The notes: generated by a model from the letters alone, not told the origin. DNA of 64,000 nt from Phocaeicola massiliensis B84634 = Timone 84634 = DSM 17679 = JCM 13223 (GCF_000382445.1 NZ_KB905472.1:1348276-1412275), one strand, 5' to 3'. Positions 50,531-59,545 are shown, counted from the stretch's first letter. Numbers and translations are program-made.

Positions 50531-51715
50531 TTATAATTTAGGGCCTGCATTTCTGCGTTCGGCCAGGTTATTGATTTGGTCCTGTTTGGTCGGATGCAGC
50601 CGCACCTCCATCGGTTTGTTGAGCAGACAGTCGTTCCAGTCCTTGAATGCCTTGGGAGGAAGCCATTGTCCCATATCGTATCTGACCGACAGGTGTTCCT
50701 TGACCTGCACCTGAAAGGGTCGCTCCGGATCAAGCCGGAAGGAACGTCCGTTCGCTTCCACTTCCAGACTGTCACGGGTTCGGTTGATTTTCAAGGGGAT
50801 GTTCTCTACCAGCGCCATCATGCGCAAGCCGTAGATACGACCGGGCAGGTCATTGTCGAAACAGTCAAACGGACGGGCTCCGGGAAAGCGGTTCAGCACC
50901 TGCCGGATTTGTCCATCAGAGAACGTGCCGCCCAGTGATACCAGGGCAATTTCATTGGTCAGTTGCTTCCGGTTCCATTGGTAGAATGCCATGACATCGA
51001 AAGCCGACTCACAGAAGAAGACACTCTTCACCACATTCGGATAGCCACCTGACAAGTCAGCCACCCATGCAGAAGAACTGGAATCACTTCCGGCAGCCTT
51101 GGATTTGTAACCGCCGTACCCTCGCATTTCGTAGCCCCGGACCTTGTCATTCTCTCCGTTGGTATAAGGGAAGCCGATGTTGTAGCCGTCAAAGTTCTCG
51201 TTCTTCCTGTCGCGGATGAGCCGGATGAACGGAGCAAAGGTGCGTACCGTTTCATCGGACAATCCCCTTTGTTGGAAGATGGCCGGAATCTTATCGGGAT
51301 TTATCGGCTTCACCTCATACCTGGAGCTGTCGAAGGTGGCATGATACCTGACTGACTGCACATACTCCCTGTCCTCGCGGTATTCGGGTTCGGGCATGTT
51401 GGCAAAGCGTGACAGCACCTTGGCTATCTTCTGCCATTCATCCTTGCCCGACACGTTGAAGGCATTCAGGTTCTCCCGGATGAGTGTAACTACATCCCCC
51501 TTGGAACCGTCGCGGCGGAAGAACCGCTGGGAAGCCTTGTCCTGGGGGTGGCAGATTACGAGCGCATCCCGCTTTTCCTTGCCGTCACCCAACACCAGCT
51601 CCATGTAGCGGCCCACACCGGCCTTGCGGTCGAGGCGGTAGCCGAGCGCATAGGCTACATCGTCGATGCCTACCTTGGCTTTGAGGTCCTTGAAGTTTAC
51701 CTTGTAATCAGTCAT
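50531..51715 (-). CDS. TOPRIM-domain primase-like protein
   Basis: A 394-residue protein. The N-terminal 100 residues include a CHC2-like region lacking several cysteines (LVICHPQDKASQRFFRRDGS), followed by a TOPRIM domain: VFFCESAFDVMAFYQW (catalytic Glu) and ARPFDCFDNDLPGR (Asp-x-Asp). It resembles mobile primases of the TraP/Toprim_2 type used to start synthesis on transferred strands. It lies just downstream of ardC and upstream of an exported protein in the same operon. With the large primase at 1908, it gives the element two primases. Confidence 0.88.
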   Translation of the reverse strand: MTDYKVNFKDLKAKVGIDDVAYALGYRLDRKAGVGRYMELVLGDGKEKRDALVICHPQDKASQRFFRRDGSKGDVVTLIRENLNAFNVSGKDEWQKIAKVLSRFANMPEPEYREDREYVQSVRYHATFDSSRYEVKPINPDKIPAIFQQRGLSDETVRTFAPFIRLIRDRKNENFDGYNIGFPYTNGENDKVRGYEMRGYGGYKSKAAGSDSSSSAWVADLSGGYPNVVKSVFFCESAFDVMAFYQWNRKQLTNEIALVSLGGTFSDGQIRQVLNRFPGARPFDCFDNDLPGRIYGLRMMALVENIPLKINRTRDSLEVEANGRSFRLDPERPFQVQVKEHLSVRYDMGQWLPPKAFKDWNDCLLNKPMEVRLHPTKQDQINNLAERRNAGPKL

Positions 51716-51745
51716 GGTTCATGGATTTAAAGATTCTACATGGTA

Positions 51746-53083
51746 TCAGATGCTTAACTTGGCACCCACGGCCTGCGTGCGTTTGAGATTGGCTATCTCC
51801 GGCTCGAAAGTCTTGTGCGCCGTCATGTTCAGGAAGGCAGCCTTGTCCTTGTAGTCCGTCAGTTGGAAATAGGTCTTGGCCGTATCTTTCGATACCTTCT
51901 TCAACCCCAGTTCCACACCATCGTAGGAAGCACGGATGGCATAATCCCCGTTGCGTGTCTTCACGATGGCCGCATTCTTGAACGGCACTTCCTCTCCTTC
52001 GCCCAACGGGGCAAACGGGTCGTTCTTCGTCAGGTAGGGCTGTTCGTTGAGTGCCAGCCGCTGTTTGTCCACCTGGTCCAGAATCAGATCTGAAGCCTTG
52101 TTCACGTCCGCCATGACGGAAACGATGAACTTCGGTTCCTGCTTCAGCACCCCAATCCAGGAATCCAGATAGGCTGCGGAGTTGTCCGTCACCTTCATGT
52201 CAAAGCCCATCGAATGGCAGATCATGGCAGCCGTCAGTTCGGCTACCAGTTCCTCCTTGGCGTATTTCGGGTCTCCGAAGCGTCCGCCCATCTCGCGGTT
52301 GAGCCGTTCAGGGGTCATGGTGGAGTGTGACATCTCATGCAGCATGGTGGAATAGAACTCCATGCCGCCCCGGTAGATTTCCTCGGGGGTATCGCCGATG
52401 TTGAACTGCTCCTTCATGGGCAGCACCACGATGTCCTGAGCCGGTGAATAGAAAGCTCCGTCCACCCGCTTGTCCGCCTGTATGGGACAGAGCCAGCCTT
52501 GCGTCTCAATCATCCGGTCGAGCGCGGCATGGACATACATGCCTTCCTTGTCCCGAAGTTCGGGCACCTTGAACTTCTCCATGAGTTTCTGCACCCGTTC
52601 GGGCTGCACCTCCGCCAGGTTGGTCTGGTCGATGTTGTACACGGGGAAAGCCTTGAAGAAGGGAATGACATCCATGCCTTTCTTCTCCTCCTTGCTCATG
52701 GCCTTATACTCATCCGAACTGACCTTATGGCCGTTCTTGTCCTTGACCAGCACATCCCAATAGACCACGGGGAAGGCTTTTTCACCTTTCAGTACATGGG
52801 CCTTGAGGTTGTGCGCCTGCTTGAAGGTGAGGTACACCGGCAGGCGGTAGCCCTGGGCTGCGGTCTGCAGCTGGAGGAAGAAGGAATTGGAACCCGAATA
52901 GTTGCGGCCACCCACGTTCTGCGGGAGACCTGCAAATCCGGATGCACCCCCAATCCAGCCTTTCTTCCAGTCGGAAGCCTTCATCTGCTCCATACGGGCA
53001 ATCATCATTTCGGCAAAGCGGTCGATGGCTACCTGCCCGGCATTGCCGGATGTGTTAGTTCCATACGCCATAGCTTTCGTCAT
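51746..53083 (-). CDS. ardC: ArdC-like antirestriction protein with zincin domain
   Basis: A 445-residue protein (start at 53083, or the Met at 53071 that lessens overlap with the upstream gene). The N-terminal ssDNA-binding ArdC domain (SGSNSFFLQLQTAAQGYRLP, LKAHVLKGEKAFPVVYWDVL) is followed by a zincin protease-like domain with HEMSH in EFYSTMLHEMSHSTM and a later Glu in EELVAELTAAM. ArdC proteins bind ssDNA and protect incoming DNA from restriction during conjugation. The C-terminal 120 residues form an extra domain common in Bacteroides homologues. Confidence 0.93.
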   Translation of the reverse strand: MTKAMAYGTNTSGNAGQVAIDRFAEMMIARMEQMKASDWKKGWIGGASGFAGLPQNVGGRNYSGSNSFFLQLQTAAQGYRLPVYLTFKQAHNLKAHVLKGEKAFPVVYWDVLVKDKNGHKVSSDEYKAMSKEEKKGMDVIPFFKAFPVYNIDQTNLAEVQPERVQKLMEKFKVPELRDKEGMYVHAALDRMIETQGWLCPIQADKRVDGAFYSPAQDIVVLPMKEQFNIGDTPEEIYRGGMEFYSTMLHEMSHSTMTPERLNREMGGRFGDPKYAKEELVAELTAAMICHSMGFDMKVTDNSAAYLDSWIGVLKQEPKFIVSVMADVNKASDLILDQVDKQRLALNEQPYLTKNDPFAPLGEGEEVPFKNAAIVKTRNGDYAIRASYDGVELGLKKVSKDTAKTYFQLTDYKDKAAFLNMTAHKTFEPEIANLKRTQAVGAKLSI

Positions 53084-53285
53084 CCATTACCTGACGGTCC
53101 ATCTGGTCGATGTCCGTCTGTTCAACATAAAACTCTGCGGATTCATCCGAAGGATCCGTGCCGTGGGTCTGGCACCACTCCAGATAATCCTCTGCACTGT
53201 CCCCATCCATCACAAAGCGGAGGAAGCCGATTTTACCGGCCTGAAGGAGTTCTACCAACTCCTCGTGTGTCTTTTTAGCTGTCAT
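53055..53285 (-). CDS. Small acidic hypothetical protein
   Basis: A 76-residue acidic protein (FLRFVMDGDSAEDYLEWCQT, QTDIDQMDRQVMDDESYGVW). It overlaps the start of ardC by 29 bases, so the two are coupled. No recognised family; its charge and size could suit a DNA-mimic antirestriction protein, but this is speculative. It is preceded by the MutS-like-domain gene's tail at 53339 with a 53-base gap. Confidence 0.65.
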   Translation of the reverse strand: MTAKKTHEELVELLQAGKIGFLRFVMDGDSAEDYLEWCQTHGTDPSDESAEFYVEQTDIDQMDRQVMDDESYGVWN

Positions 53286-53338
53286 ATCTTTTCGTCTTTT
53301 ATTGTTTCTTGAATATTCGTTTGTTTTTCTTGATTTTG

Positions 53339-54649
53339 TTACATTTTCATGGAAGCCGACTTCTCCAACTTGTTGGTCACGGCTGAAAGCATCCCGGTAA
53401 TTTCCGTATTGAGGTACTTGGCTGCAATCTGTTCCCGGGTAGCGGTCTTGGCTTTGAAGAGCGAGTAGCCGTCATCGAAGGAGATTTCATGCTTGCTGGT
53501 CTTGCCCTTGTCGCCCAGGTCCATCGACACCTTCCATTTGTTGTCGGAGTGGTCCTTGGCCACACGGACTCCTTTGGGGTCCACTCCTTCGGGAAGCTGG
53601 TACTTCTCGTAGGCAGACTGCAGGTGCAGGCGTTCCCCGAAGTTCTTCTCCACGAGTTGTGTGGGACTGACCACCCGGTCGAAGTAGGCATTCAAGTCCT
53701 CACGGGAAGCCACTGCTGACATCTTGGTGTCGCCCATCTGCACGTAGAACTTGTACTTGCCGTAATCTGGTCGTTGTTCGTCCTTTTCCTTATAGACATT
53801 GAACTTGTCGATGGTAATGGCACCATCAGGGCCGGACAACTGCTTCGGCATTTGGTACGCTTCTTCCGATACCTTCGGCATGAGTTTAGTCGGATAATAC
53901 TTCTCCATCAGCTGCGGCACCGTCATGTCCTTCTTCTGGTATGCGGCCAAATCCGCTGCGTCCATCTTCTGCGGCTTCAGCTGTACGCCGTCAATCTTGG
54001 CGGTGAAGTACCAGTCCGCCGGATTGGTGGTGCTCTGGAACGCATGGCCGTGGCTGACTTTCTCGCCGTTGGCGGTAATCATCTGCGGTTCACGTGGCTT
54101 GCGTTCCTGCTTGGCTTCCGCTTTCTGCTCGGCCTGTTGTTCACTCTTGACTTCGGCTTTGGCTTCCGTCTTCTTTTCCTTGGCAGGTTTTTCCTCTGCA
54201 GCCGTCTTGACTGTCTTGGTAGGCTCTTCCTGCACAGCCTGTTCTTTCTTCTTTTTCGCCATAGTTTCCTGATTGAGGTTGTTTTCTTTTTTTGTTTTAT
54301 CCTGGCTTTTCAATTCTTCCCCGACCTTCTCCTTGGGTTTCTTCATCAGTTTCGGCTGGTCTATCGCCTCGCATATGGCGACCCGTTGACCCGAGCGAAT
54401 CAGCTTGGGCAGATGCTTGTCCAGTTCATGACGGGGAAAGGTCAGGAGTTTGATGGGGTCTTTCTCTAAAGGAAGAATCTTGTCTGATACCTTCAGCGCC
54501 AATATCACCGATGCCTTGAGCGCATCTTCCTTGTACATTTCGTAGAAGTCACCTTTACGGAAGAGCAGCACCGCATCGGGATGTTTCTTCTTCAATTCGT
54601 TGAACTGCCGGACAAAGCCGACATCCTTCTCTGCATTCTTCTTGACCAT
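53339..54649 (-). CDS. Protein with MutS domain I-like N-terminus and DUF3945-type repeats
   Basis: A 436-residue protein. Residues about 10-110 match MutS domain I: QFNELKKKHPDAVLLFRKGD, then FYEMYKEDALKASVILALK, with the Phe-x-Glu mismatch-reading motif. Residues 110-185 are Lys/Glu/Ala-rich and disordered. The C-terminal half has two repeats of a DUF3945-like module (KFNVYKEKDEQRPDYGKYKF; HLQSAYEKYQLPEGVDPKGV). It could read distorted or unpaired DNA at the transferring strand. It lies 12 bases after the DUF4099/DUF3945 gene. Confidence 0.75.
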   Translation of the reverse strand: MVKKNAEKDVGFVRQFNELKKKHPDAVLLFRKGDFYEMYKEDALKASVILALKVSDKILPLEKDPIKLLTFPRHELDKHLPKLIRSGQRVAICEAIDQPKLMKKPKEKVGEELKSQDKTKKENNLNQETMAKKKKEQAVQEEPTKTVKTAAEEKPAKEKKTEAKAEVKSEQQAEQKAEAKQERKPREPQMITANGEKVSHGHAFQSTTNPADWYFTAKIDGVQLKPQKMDAADLAAYQKKDMTVPQLMEKYYPTKLMPKVSEEAYQMPKQLSGPDGAITIDKFNVYKEKDEQRPDYGKYKFYVQMGDTKMSAVASREDLNAYFDRVVSPTQLVEKNFGERLHLQSAYEKYQLPEGVDPKGVRVAKDHSDNKWKVSMDLGDKGKTSKHEISFDDGYSLFKAKTATREQIAAKYLNTEITGMLSAVTNKLEKSASMKM

Positions 54650-54661
54650 AGGGAAAAGGAT

Positions 54662-55438
54662 TTAGAGTTTGAGACCTTTGGATTGTTCAGCTTTCGGAGC
54701 ATGAAGTTTCAAAGCCCTTTCCTGCGACTGCTTGTCCACCACCTGCTGATATTCCCAGCGGTTCTTGTCCGTCATCACCAGTCCCAGGAACTCGGGATGC
54801 TGCTCGTCATAGCGGAGTTTCTGCTGACGTTCCCACTCTTTCATGTCGCCCTGGATGACCTTGAAACCTTGCGGTTCTTTCAAATCCACACCAACCGACA
54901 CTTTCTCACCGCCTACATTCAGTTCAATGGGTTTTCCCTCGCGTACCTGCTGCTTCTGCTGCATGCCCAGTTCGATGTCGTTGACTTTCTCCATGTCCTT
55001 GAGCTTCTGTTCCAGCTGAACATCCGTAACCCGGCGATGGATAACGGATTTGGTTTCGGGATCGAGTTGCAGATACTGCTGGGTCTTTTCTCCGTTTACT
55101 TCCACGGCTTTCTGGATGACCTCACCCTTCTTGAGCCTTTCGGCTTCCTGTTCCGTGAGGCACAACACCTGGTTGCGTTCCTTTTCCAGTACGGCCCGTA
55201 CCGGGTAAGCCATGAGCGCCGGGTTGCCGTATTTATCCGATACCAGCTGGAGTTTGAGGGGAAGTGTGATAAGGTCTCCGTTCCGGGCACTGATGGACAC
55301 CTGCAAGAGCGGTGTGACCTCTCCGGAAGCCAGTTTCTCCTTCACTTCCTGAGGGAGGCTGTCGGCCTTTTCCCGGTCAATGCCCAAGACTGCCAGTTTC
55401 TCGTAGGGCAGCCTTTCAGAATGATTGATGTTGTGCAT
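54662..55438 (-). CDS. DUF4099/DUF3945-domain ICE protein
   Basis: A 258-residue protein from the ATG at 55438; the longer frame to 55534 crosses the divergent promoter. The opening LPYEKLAVLGIDREKADSLP is typical of DUF4099; the later part (EFLGLVMTDKNRWEYQQVVD) belongs to the DUF3945 family. These proteins are abundant in Bacteroides conjugative elements, with unknown function. It heads the minus-strand operon that runs to the histone-like gene. The -7 box TACTTTTG lies on the minus strand at about 55495-55502. Confidence 0.8.
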   Translation of the reverse strand: MHNINHSERLPYEKLAVLGIDREKADSLPQEVKEKLASGEVTPLLQVSISARNGDLITLPLKLQLVSDKYGNPALMAYPVRAVLEKERNQVLCLTEQEAERLKKGEVIQKAVEVNGEKTQQYLQLDPETKSVIHRRVTDVQLEQKLKDMEKVNDIELGMQQKQQVREGKPIELNVGGEKVSVGVDLKEPQGFKVIQGDMKEWERQQKLRYDEQHPEFLGLVMTDKNRWEYQQVVDKQSQERALKLHAPKAEQSKGLKL

Positions 55439-55467
55439 TTTCGTATTGTTTAAGTAAAACGATATAT

Positions 55468-55502
55468 TTGCGGTCGGAACCGCCTTGAACACCCGCAAAA
55501 GT
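55468..55502. promoter_or_regulatory. Facing promoters between DUF4099 and muramidase genes
   Basis: TATATTTG on the plus strand at about 55468-55475 and TACTTTTG on the minus strand at about 55495-55502 are both TAnnTTTG boxes. They drive the divergent genes at 55529 and 55438, with start sites that overlap or converge. Confidence 0.5.
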
Positions 55503-55528
55503 ATTGTCAACCCTATCATTGAAAAGAA

Positions 55529-56149
55529 ATGCACAACATCATTCTGACCGCCGTATTACTGATTCTTGGTTCCGCTTCAGCATCGGCACAGTTCTATACG
55601 ATTACAAAAGAGAAGGAAATCCTACCTGAAAAGCAACAAAAAATGGCTCCTGATACCCTACAGAGGAGTTTGGGAGCTTATGAGTCTTGCAAAAAGGCAG
55701 AAAAGGACTCACTTGCCCTAGAGGTGCCTGTGAAACCGCTTTCGGAGCTATATGCCCGAAAAGTTTACGCAAGGGTGTCCCACGAAAAAGAACTTCCTGC
55801 ACTTACTATTCCCAATCTCTATCAGGAAATCATCCGCAACGGCATTCGGCATCCGAAGATAGTACTGGCACAAGCCATACTGGAAACGGGGTGGTTCCGT
55901 TCACCGCTCTGCCGAAACCGACATAACCTGTTTGGCCTTACCAATCCCAAAACCGGAAAGTACTATGAGTTCAACCATTGGACGGAAAGTGTCCGGGCTT
56001 ACTATACCAAGGTGCAGTATCGGTATGGTCAAAAGAGCCGGATAAACTCCAGCGATGTAGATTATCTGAAATGGCTACGTGACATCGGCTATGCAGAAGA
56101 CCCCAGATACATACAAACAGTGGTACAGGTGATGAAGCAGCATCTGTAG
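55529..56149 (+). CDS. Exported glucosaminidase (peptidoglycan hydrolase)
   Basis: A 206-residue protein with a signal peptide (ILTAVLLILGSASASAQ). The C-terminal domain is a glucosaminidase (PF01832, FlgJ/Acm-like): IVLAQAILETGWFRSPLCRN contains the catalytic Glu, followed by HNLFGLTNPKTG and WTESVRAYYTKVQYRY. It cleaves peptidoglycan in the periplasm to open a path for the mating channel, like VirB1-type enzymes. It is divergent from the DUF4099 operon and may be expressed separately from the tra genes. Confidence 0.9.
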   Translation: MHNIILTAVLLILGSASASAQFYTITKEKEILPEKQQKMAPDTLQRSLGAYESCKKAEKDSLALEVPVKPLSELYARKVYARVSHEKELPALTIPNLYQEIIRNGIRHPKIVLAQAILETGWFRSPLCRNRHNLFGLTNPKTGKYYEFNHWTESVRAYYTKVQYRYGQKSRINSSDVDYLKWLRDIGYAEDPRYIQTVVQVMKQHL

Positions 56150-56255
56150 CTTGGAAGGCCAAAGAAAAAAGCACCTTTCTTTGCTCATTTCCATACTTTT
56201 TACGAACTTCGTGTCATTACTGCAACAACTCAGAAAAAGAAGAAACAACTATATA

Positions 56256-56960
56256 ATGAAAGAAGAATGCTTGATATGCCAGGCTCCGCTGGAGTATCTG
56301 GGAACGGAAACGCTGATGGAATGCGCTCTCTGCCACCGACAGGAAATGAGCCAAACGCGCTGCATCAACGGACACTATGTCTGCAACGAATGCCATACGA
56401 AGGGAATGGATGCCGTCATCGGTTACTGCCTGAATGAAACGTCCAAAAATCCTGTTGAAATACTGGATCACCTGATGAGTCTGCCTTTCTGCCACATGCA
56501 CGGACCGGAACATCATACGCTGGTCGGTGCTGCGCTCCTGACCGCCTACCGCAATGCCGGAGGTGAAATCGAGCTGCTGACGGCCTTGAAGGAAATGATG
56601 GCACGCGGACGCAAGGTGCCGGGTGGTGCCTGTGGGTTTTGGGGAAGCTGCGGGGCTGCCATCAGTACCGGTATGTGCATGTCCATCCTCTCCGGTGCCA
56701 CCCCGCTCACTCAGGAATCCTGGGGACAAAGCAACCTGATGACGGCCCGGTCGCTGCTGAAAATCGGGGAAGTGGGCGGTCCCCGCTGCTGCAAGCGCAA
56801 CTCCTACCTGTCCCTTCAGGCGGCTGCCGAATATTTCCAAGTAACAAAGGGTGTCACACTGGAAATGAAACCAATTGTCTGCCACCGCTCCGATGCTAAC
56901 AACCAGTGTATCGGAAAGCGTTGTCCTTTTCATCCCTCACATACCATCCCTCAATCATGA
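56256..56960 (+). CDS. DUF5714-family cysteine-rich protein
   Basis: A 234-residue protein from the ATG at 56256. Cys-rich N-terminus (CLICQAPLEYLGTETLMECA; CINGHYVCNECHTKGMDAVI), then GACGFWGSCGAAISTGMCMS, and a C-terminal CIGKRCPFHPSH. The pattern matches DUF5714, small proteins thought to bind an iron-sulphur cluster or metal and often next to arsenic or SAM-enzyme genes. Its stop overlaps the arsenate reductase start by four bases, supporting a shared function, possibly metalloid handling. Confidence 0.75.
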   Translation: MKEECLICQAPLEYLGTETLMECALCHRQEMSQTRCINGHYVCNECHTKGMDAVIGYCLNETSKNPVEILDHLMSLPFCHMHGPEHHTLVGAALLTAYRNAGGEIELLTALKEMMARGRKVPGGACGFWGSCGAAISTGMCMSILSGATPLTQESWGQSNLMTARSLLKIGEVGGPRCCKRNSYLSLQAAAEYFQVTKGVTLEMKPIVCHRSDANNQCIGKRCPFHPSHTIPQS

Positions 56961-57382
56961 AAATACTGATACTTTGTACCGGAAACAGATGCCGAAGCCA
57001 AATGGCTCACGGCATCCTGCAACAACTGGAACCTTCGTTTAAAGTCCATTCAGCCGGCGTTCGTCCGGCCAGTGAAGTTCATCCCCTGGCTGTTCAGGTG
57101 ATGAAGGAAATAGGCATCGACCTGAACCAACACTATCCGAAACAGGTAGACCGCTATCTGAACGAGCCGTGGGACTATGTTATCACGGTCTGTGGAGGTG
57201 CCCGTGAAACCTGTCCGCTCTTTAGCGGTGAAGTCAGACACAGACTGCATATCGGCTTTGACGACCCCGATGCGTTCACGGGGACACCGGAAGAAATCAT
57301 CACCGAGTTCAGAAGGGTGCGTGATGAAATCCGCGCCAGCTTTGAACAACTGGCGCAGGCTATCAGAGAGGAAGAATCCTGA
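56957..57382 (+). CDS. arsC: Arsenate reductase ArsC (low-molecular-weight phosphatase type)
   Basis: A 141-residue protein. Start at 56957, where ATGA overlaps the upstream stop; longer in-frame starts lie in the DUF5714 gene. The P-loop CTGNRCRSQMAHGIL (Cys-x5-Arg) and later CGGARETCPLF, with two Cys for the thiol relay, mark a thioredoxin-linked ArsC. It reduces arsenate to arsenite. No arsB, acr3 or arsR is seen in the window, so this is a partial arsenic function or one completed elsewhere. Confidence 0.88.
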   Translation: MKILILCTGNRCRSQMAHGILQQLEPSFKVHSAGVRPASEVHPLAVQVMKEIGIDLNQHYPKQVDRYLNEPWDYVITVCGGARETCPLFSGEVRHRLHIGFDDPDAFTGTPEEIITEFRRVRDEIRASFEQLAQAIREEES

Positions 57383-57397
57383 CATTTCAAATACGAT

Positions 57398-57820
57398 ATG
57401 GCTAAGAAGAAACACAAAAAGAAGGTAGAGACGGCTTCCTTTGTGGAAATAGAGAAAGACTTCGGTCTGTGGGAGGATTACATGGCTTTCGGACCACAAT
57501 ATGATACCGTCAATGATTGTCCGCTTATTCCCGGTGAAACGGAATGTGTACAGGAACTTCCATTCAAGAAACTGAGTGCGGAAACCAGAAAGGCACTCCG
57601 CTCTGCCATGGTCAACCGGGTGGTGGAATACTGGCAAAGTGAAAGGCTCATTCCTGAAGGAGGCATCGTCAAAGAACTGCGAAAGGCGGCCATTCAAGAA
57701 ACTTACCAGCTTACCGGACAGTATGCCAAGGACAGTGATGAAGTCAAGCATCTGCTGAACGAGAGTATTGTACAAAGTATCAACAAGGAACTGCGTAAAG
57801 AAAAGAAAACCCAATCCTGA
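57398..57820 (+). CDS. Conserved hypothetical protein
   Basis: A 140-residue protein with a Lys-rich N-terminus (MAKKKHKKKVETASFVEIEK) and a helical remainder (KKLSAETRKALRSAMVNRVV). No recognised domain, no membrane segment. It follows arsC by 15 bases and overlaps the DUF4112 gene by one base (TGATG), so it belongs to the same cargo operon. A role is unknown. Confidence 0.6.
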   Translation: MAKKKHKKKVETASFVEIEKDFGLWEDYMAFGPQYDTVNDCPLIPGETECVQELPFKKLSAETRKALRSAMVNRVVEYWQSERLIPEGGIVKELRKAAIQETYQLTGQYAKDSDEVKHLLNESIVQSINKELRKEKKTQS

Positions 57821-58287
57821 TGATGACGAATGAGAAGCAGGAAATAATCCGGAACTCGGTATCGTACAAGCTGGTGCATGCGATAGCCCTATGGATGGAC
57901 CGGCGCTTGTTGGATCCATTGATTGGTCTGGTGTTGCCCGGCTTCGGTGATGCGCTGACTTCGGTTTTAGCAGTGCCTTATCTTTATCTGAGCATTGTCA
58001 AACTGAAAAGCATTCCCCTGACACTGGCCATTGTCTGCAACATCCTTCTGGATGTACTTATCGGTATCATTCCTTATATAGGAGTAGTCGGTGATGTCTT
58101 CAAACGGGCATTTACCAGAAATGCGGCCATGATAAAGGGATATGTGGAGGGCGACAGAGCCATCATGCAGGAGATAGACCGGAAAGCGGTCGGTATGGCT
58201 TTTCTCATCGTGATTCTCTGCGGACTTATCTATGCCATGGTATTGGCTGCTGTAAAAATTGTGGAATGGGCTGGTTCCTTTTTCTAA
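57820..58287 (+). CDS. DUF4112 membrane protein
   Basis: A 155-residue protein. DPLIGLVLPGFGDALTSVLA is the DUF4112 signature, and SIPLTLAIVCNILLDVLIGI and AVGMAFLIVILCGLIYAMVL form membrane helices, with PYIGVVGDVFKRAFTRNAAM between them. It sits in the inner membrane; the function is unknown. It is coupled to the preceding gene and followed after 10 bases by ogt. Confidence 0.85.
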   Translation: MMTNEKQEIIRNSVSYKLVHAIALWMDRRLLDPLIGLVLPGFGDALTSVLAVPYLYLSIVKLKSIPLTLAIVCNILLDVLIGIIPYIGVVGDVFKRAFTRNAAMIKGYVEGDRAIMQEIDRKAVGMAFLIVILCGLIYAMVLAAVKIVEWAGSFF

Positions 58288-58297
58288 CAAAACGGAT

Positions 58298-58810
58298 ATG
58301 AGAACAGAACGAGTAATTATAGTCAAGCCTTATGCCTCACCTATAGGGGTATTGCTGCTGGGTTCTTTTGAAGACAGGCTCTGCTTGTGTAACTGGCGCA
58401 CAACAGCTGAACATGGCCGACGGATGGACGAACGGCTGCAGACCAGACTTTCTGCGACCTATTTGGAAGGAACAAGCGAGATAATTGAAACAGCCCAATC
58501 CCAACTGGAAGAATATTTTGCAGGAAAGAGAATTACATTCCAAATGCCTCTTTTGCTTTCCGGAACTGATTTCCAACGGAGTGTATGGAAAGAATTATTA
58601 CAGATTCCCTACGGAAGCACCCAGACCTATAAGGAGTTGGCTTGCCGTATCGGAAAACCTGCTGCCGTCCGTGCAGTAGCCAATGCCAACAATGCCAATC
58701 CTCTCTCCGTCATCGTTCCTTGCCACCGGGTGATTGGTAGCAATCGTAAACTGACAGGATATGGAGGTGGTCTGGAAATCAAGCGGCAACTGCTTTGTCT
58801 GGAAACTTGA
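58298..58810 (+). CDS. ogt: Methylated-DNA-protein cysteine methyltransferase (Ogt/AGT)
   Basis: A 170-residue DNA repair protein from the ATG at 58298. The N-terminal Ogt domain (SPIGVLLLGSFEDRLCLCNW) is followed by the DNA-binding FQRSVWKELLQIPYGSTQTY and the active site VIVPCHRVIGSNRKLTGYGG, with the acceptor Cys in PCHRV. It removes alkyl groups from O6-methylguanine. It ends the arsC-containing plus-strand block and is convergent with traX. Confidence 0.95.
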   Translation: MRTERVIIVKPYASPIGVLLLGSFEDRLCLCNWRTTAEHGRRMDERLQTRLSATYLEGTSEIIETAQSQLEEYFAGKRITFQMPLLLSGTDFQRSVWKELLQIPYGSTQTYKELACRIGKPAAVRAVANANNANPLSVIVPCHRVIGSNRKLTGYGGGLEIKRQLLCLET

Positions 58811-58819
58811 ATGAATGGC

Positions 58820-59545
58820 TTATGGAAAGAGAACGATGTATCCTACTAAACAGAGCAGATGCACCGGATAGAACGCATAGAACCCATACTTCGCCACCTT
58901 GCCATAGATAAACCCTCGTGTTCCATCATAGCTGGAAATCACCAGACATGCCAGCAAAGCCCCGACTATCCCATAGTGCATCATCAGCGGAAAGGCACAG
59001 AACAACTGCGCCTTTCTACCGGAGGGAAAAGAAGGATTGCAGACATTTCCCAACAGGTAAAACACCACCATCATCAGAATCCCCCGCCACTCATAGTCCA
59101 CTCCGGACCAAGTGGCGAAACAAGCAATAGAAAGGATGACAGCCCCACAAAGGATGCCATCCTTTTTAAATGCTTCCATCGCAGCCAAAGCCAATACACC
59201 CAATGCCAGGGTGAAGAGTACATTGTGCGTTCCGTCCGCTCCGTTCAGCAAGTACCAAGGCACTTCACTGACTACGGCAAACCCGAGCAGCAGCAGGAAG
59301 TACTTCATCCGGTTTCGGGTATACCGGAAGCCTTCAGCTATGAGGAAGGCGAACACTGGAAAAGCAATGCGACCGAAGCAGCGCATGACCTCATAAAGAA
59401 GTGTGCCGTGCTCCATCAAGTAGTAGGCACTATGATCTGCCACCATCGAAAGAACGGCAATGACCTTCAGTGCGCTACCACTCAATGGAGGCAAAAGGCT
59501 TGAATGTTTATATGCTGATTGTAAGGATGCCATTATACTAATCAT
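58820..59545 (-). CDS. traX: TraX-family membrane protein
   Basis: A 241-residue polytopic membrane protein (start at 59545 or Met at 59533). TraX hallmarks: KVIAVLSMVADHSAYYLMEH near the N-terminus, RIAFPVFAFLIAEGFRYTRN, and a C-terminal YPVHLLCLVGYIV. Six or more hydrophobic helices are visible. TraX of F acetylates pilin; homologues here may acetylate surface or transfer components. The ATG starts in the base directly after the traG stop, so the genes are coupled. Confidence 0.9.
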   Translation of the reverse strand: MISIMASLQSAYKHSSLLPPLSGSALKVIAVLSMVADHSAYYLMEHGTLLYEVMRCFGRIAFPVFAFLIAEGFRYTRNRMKYFLLLLGFAVVSEVPWYLLNGADGTHNVLFTLALGVLALAAMEAFKKDGILCGAVILSIACFATWSGVDYEWRGILMMVVFYLLGNVCNPSFPSGRKAQLFCAFPLMMHYGIVGALLACLVISSYDGTRGFIYGKVAKYGFYAFYPVHLLCLVGYIVLFP

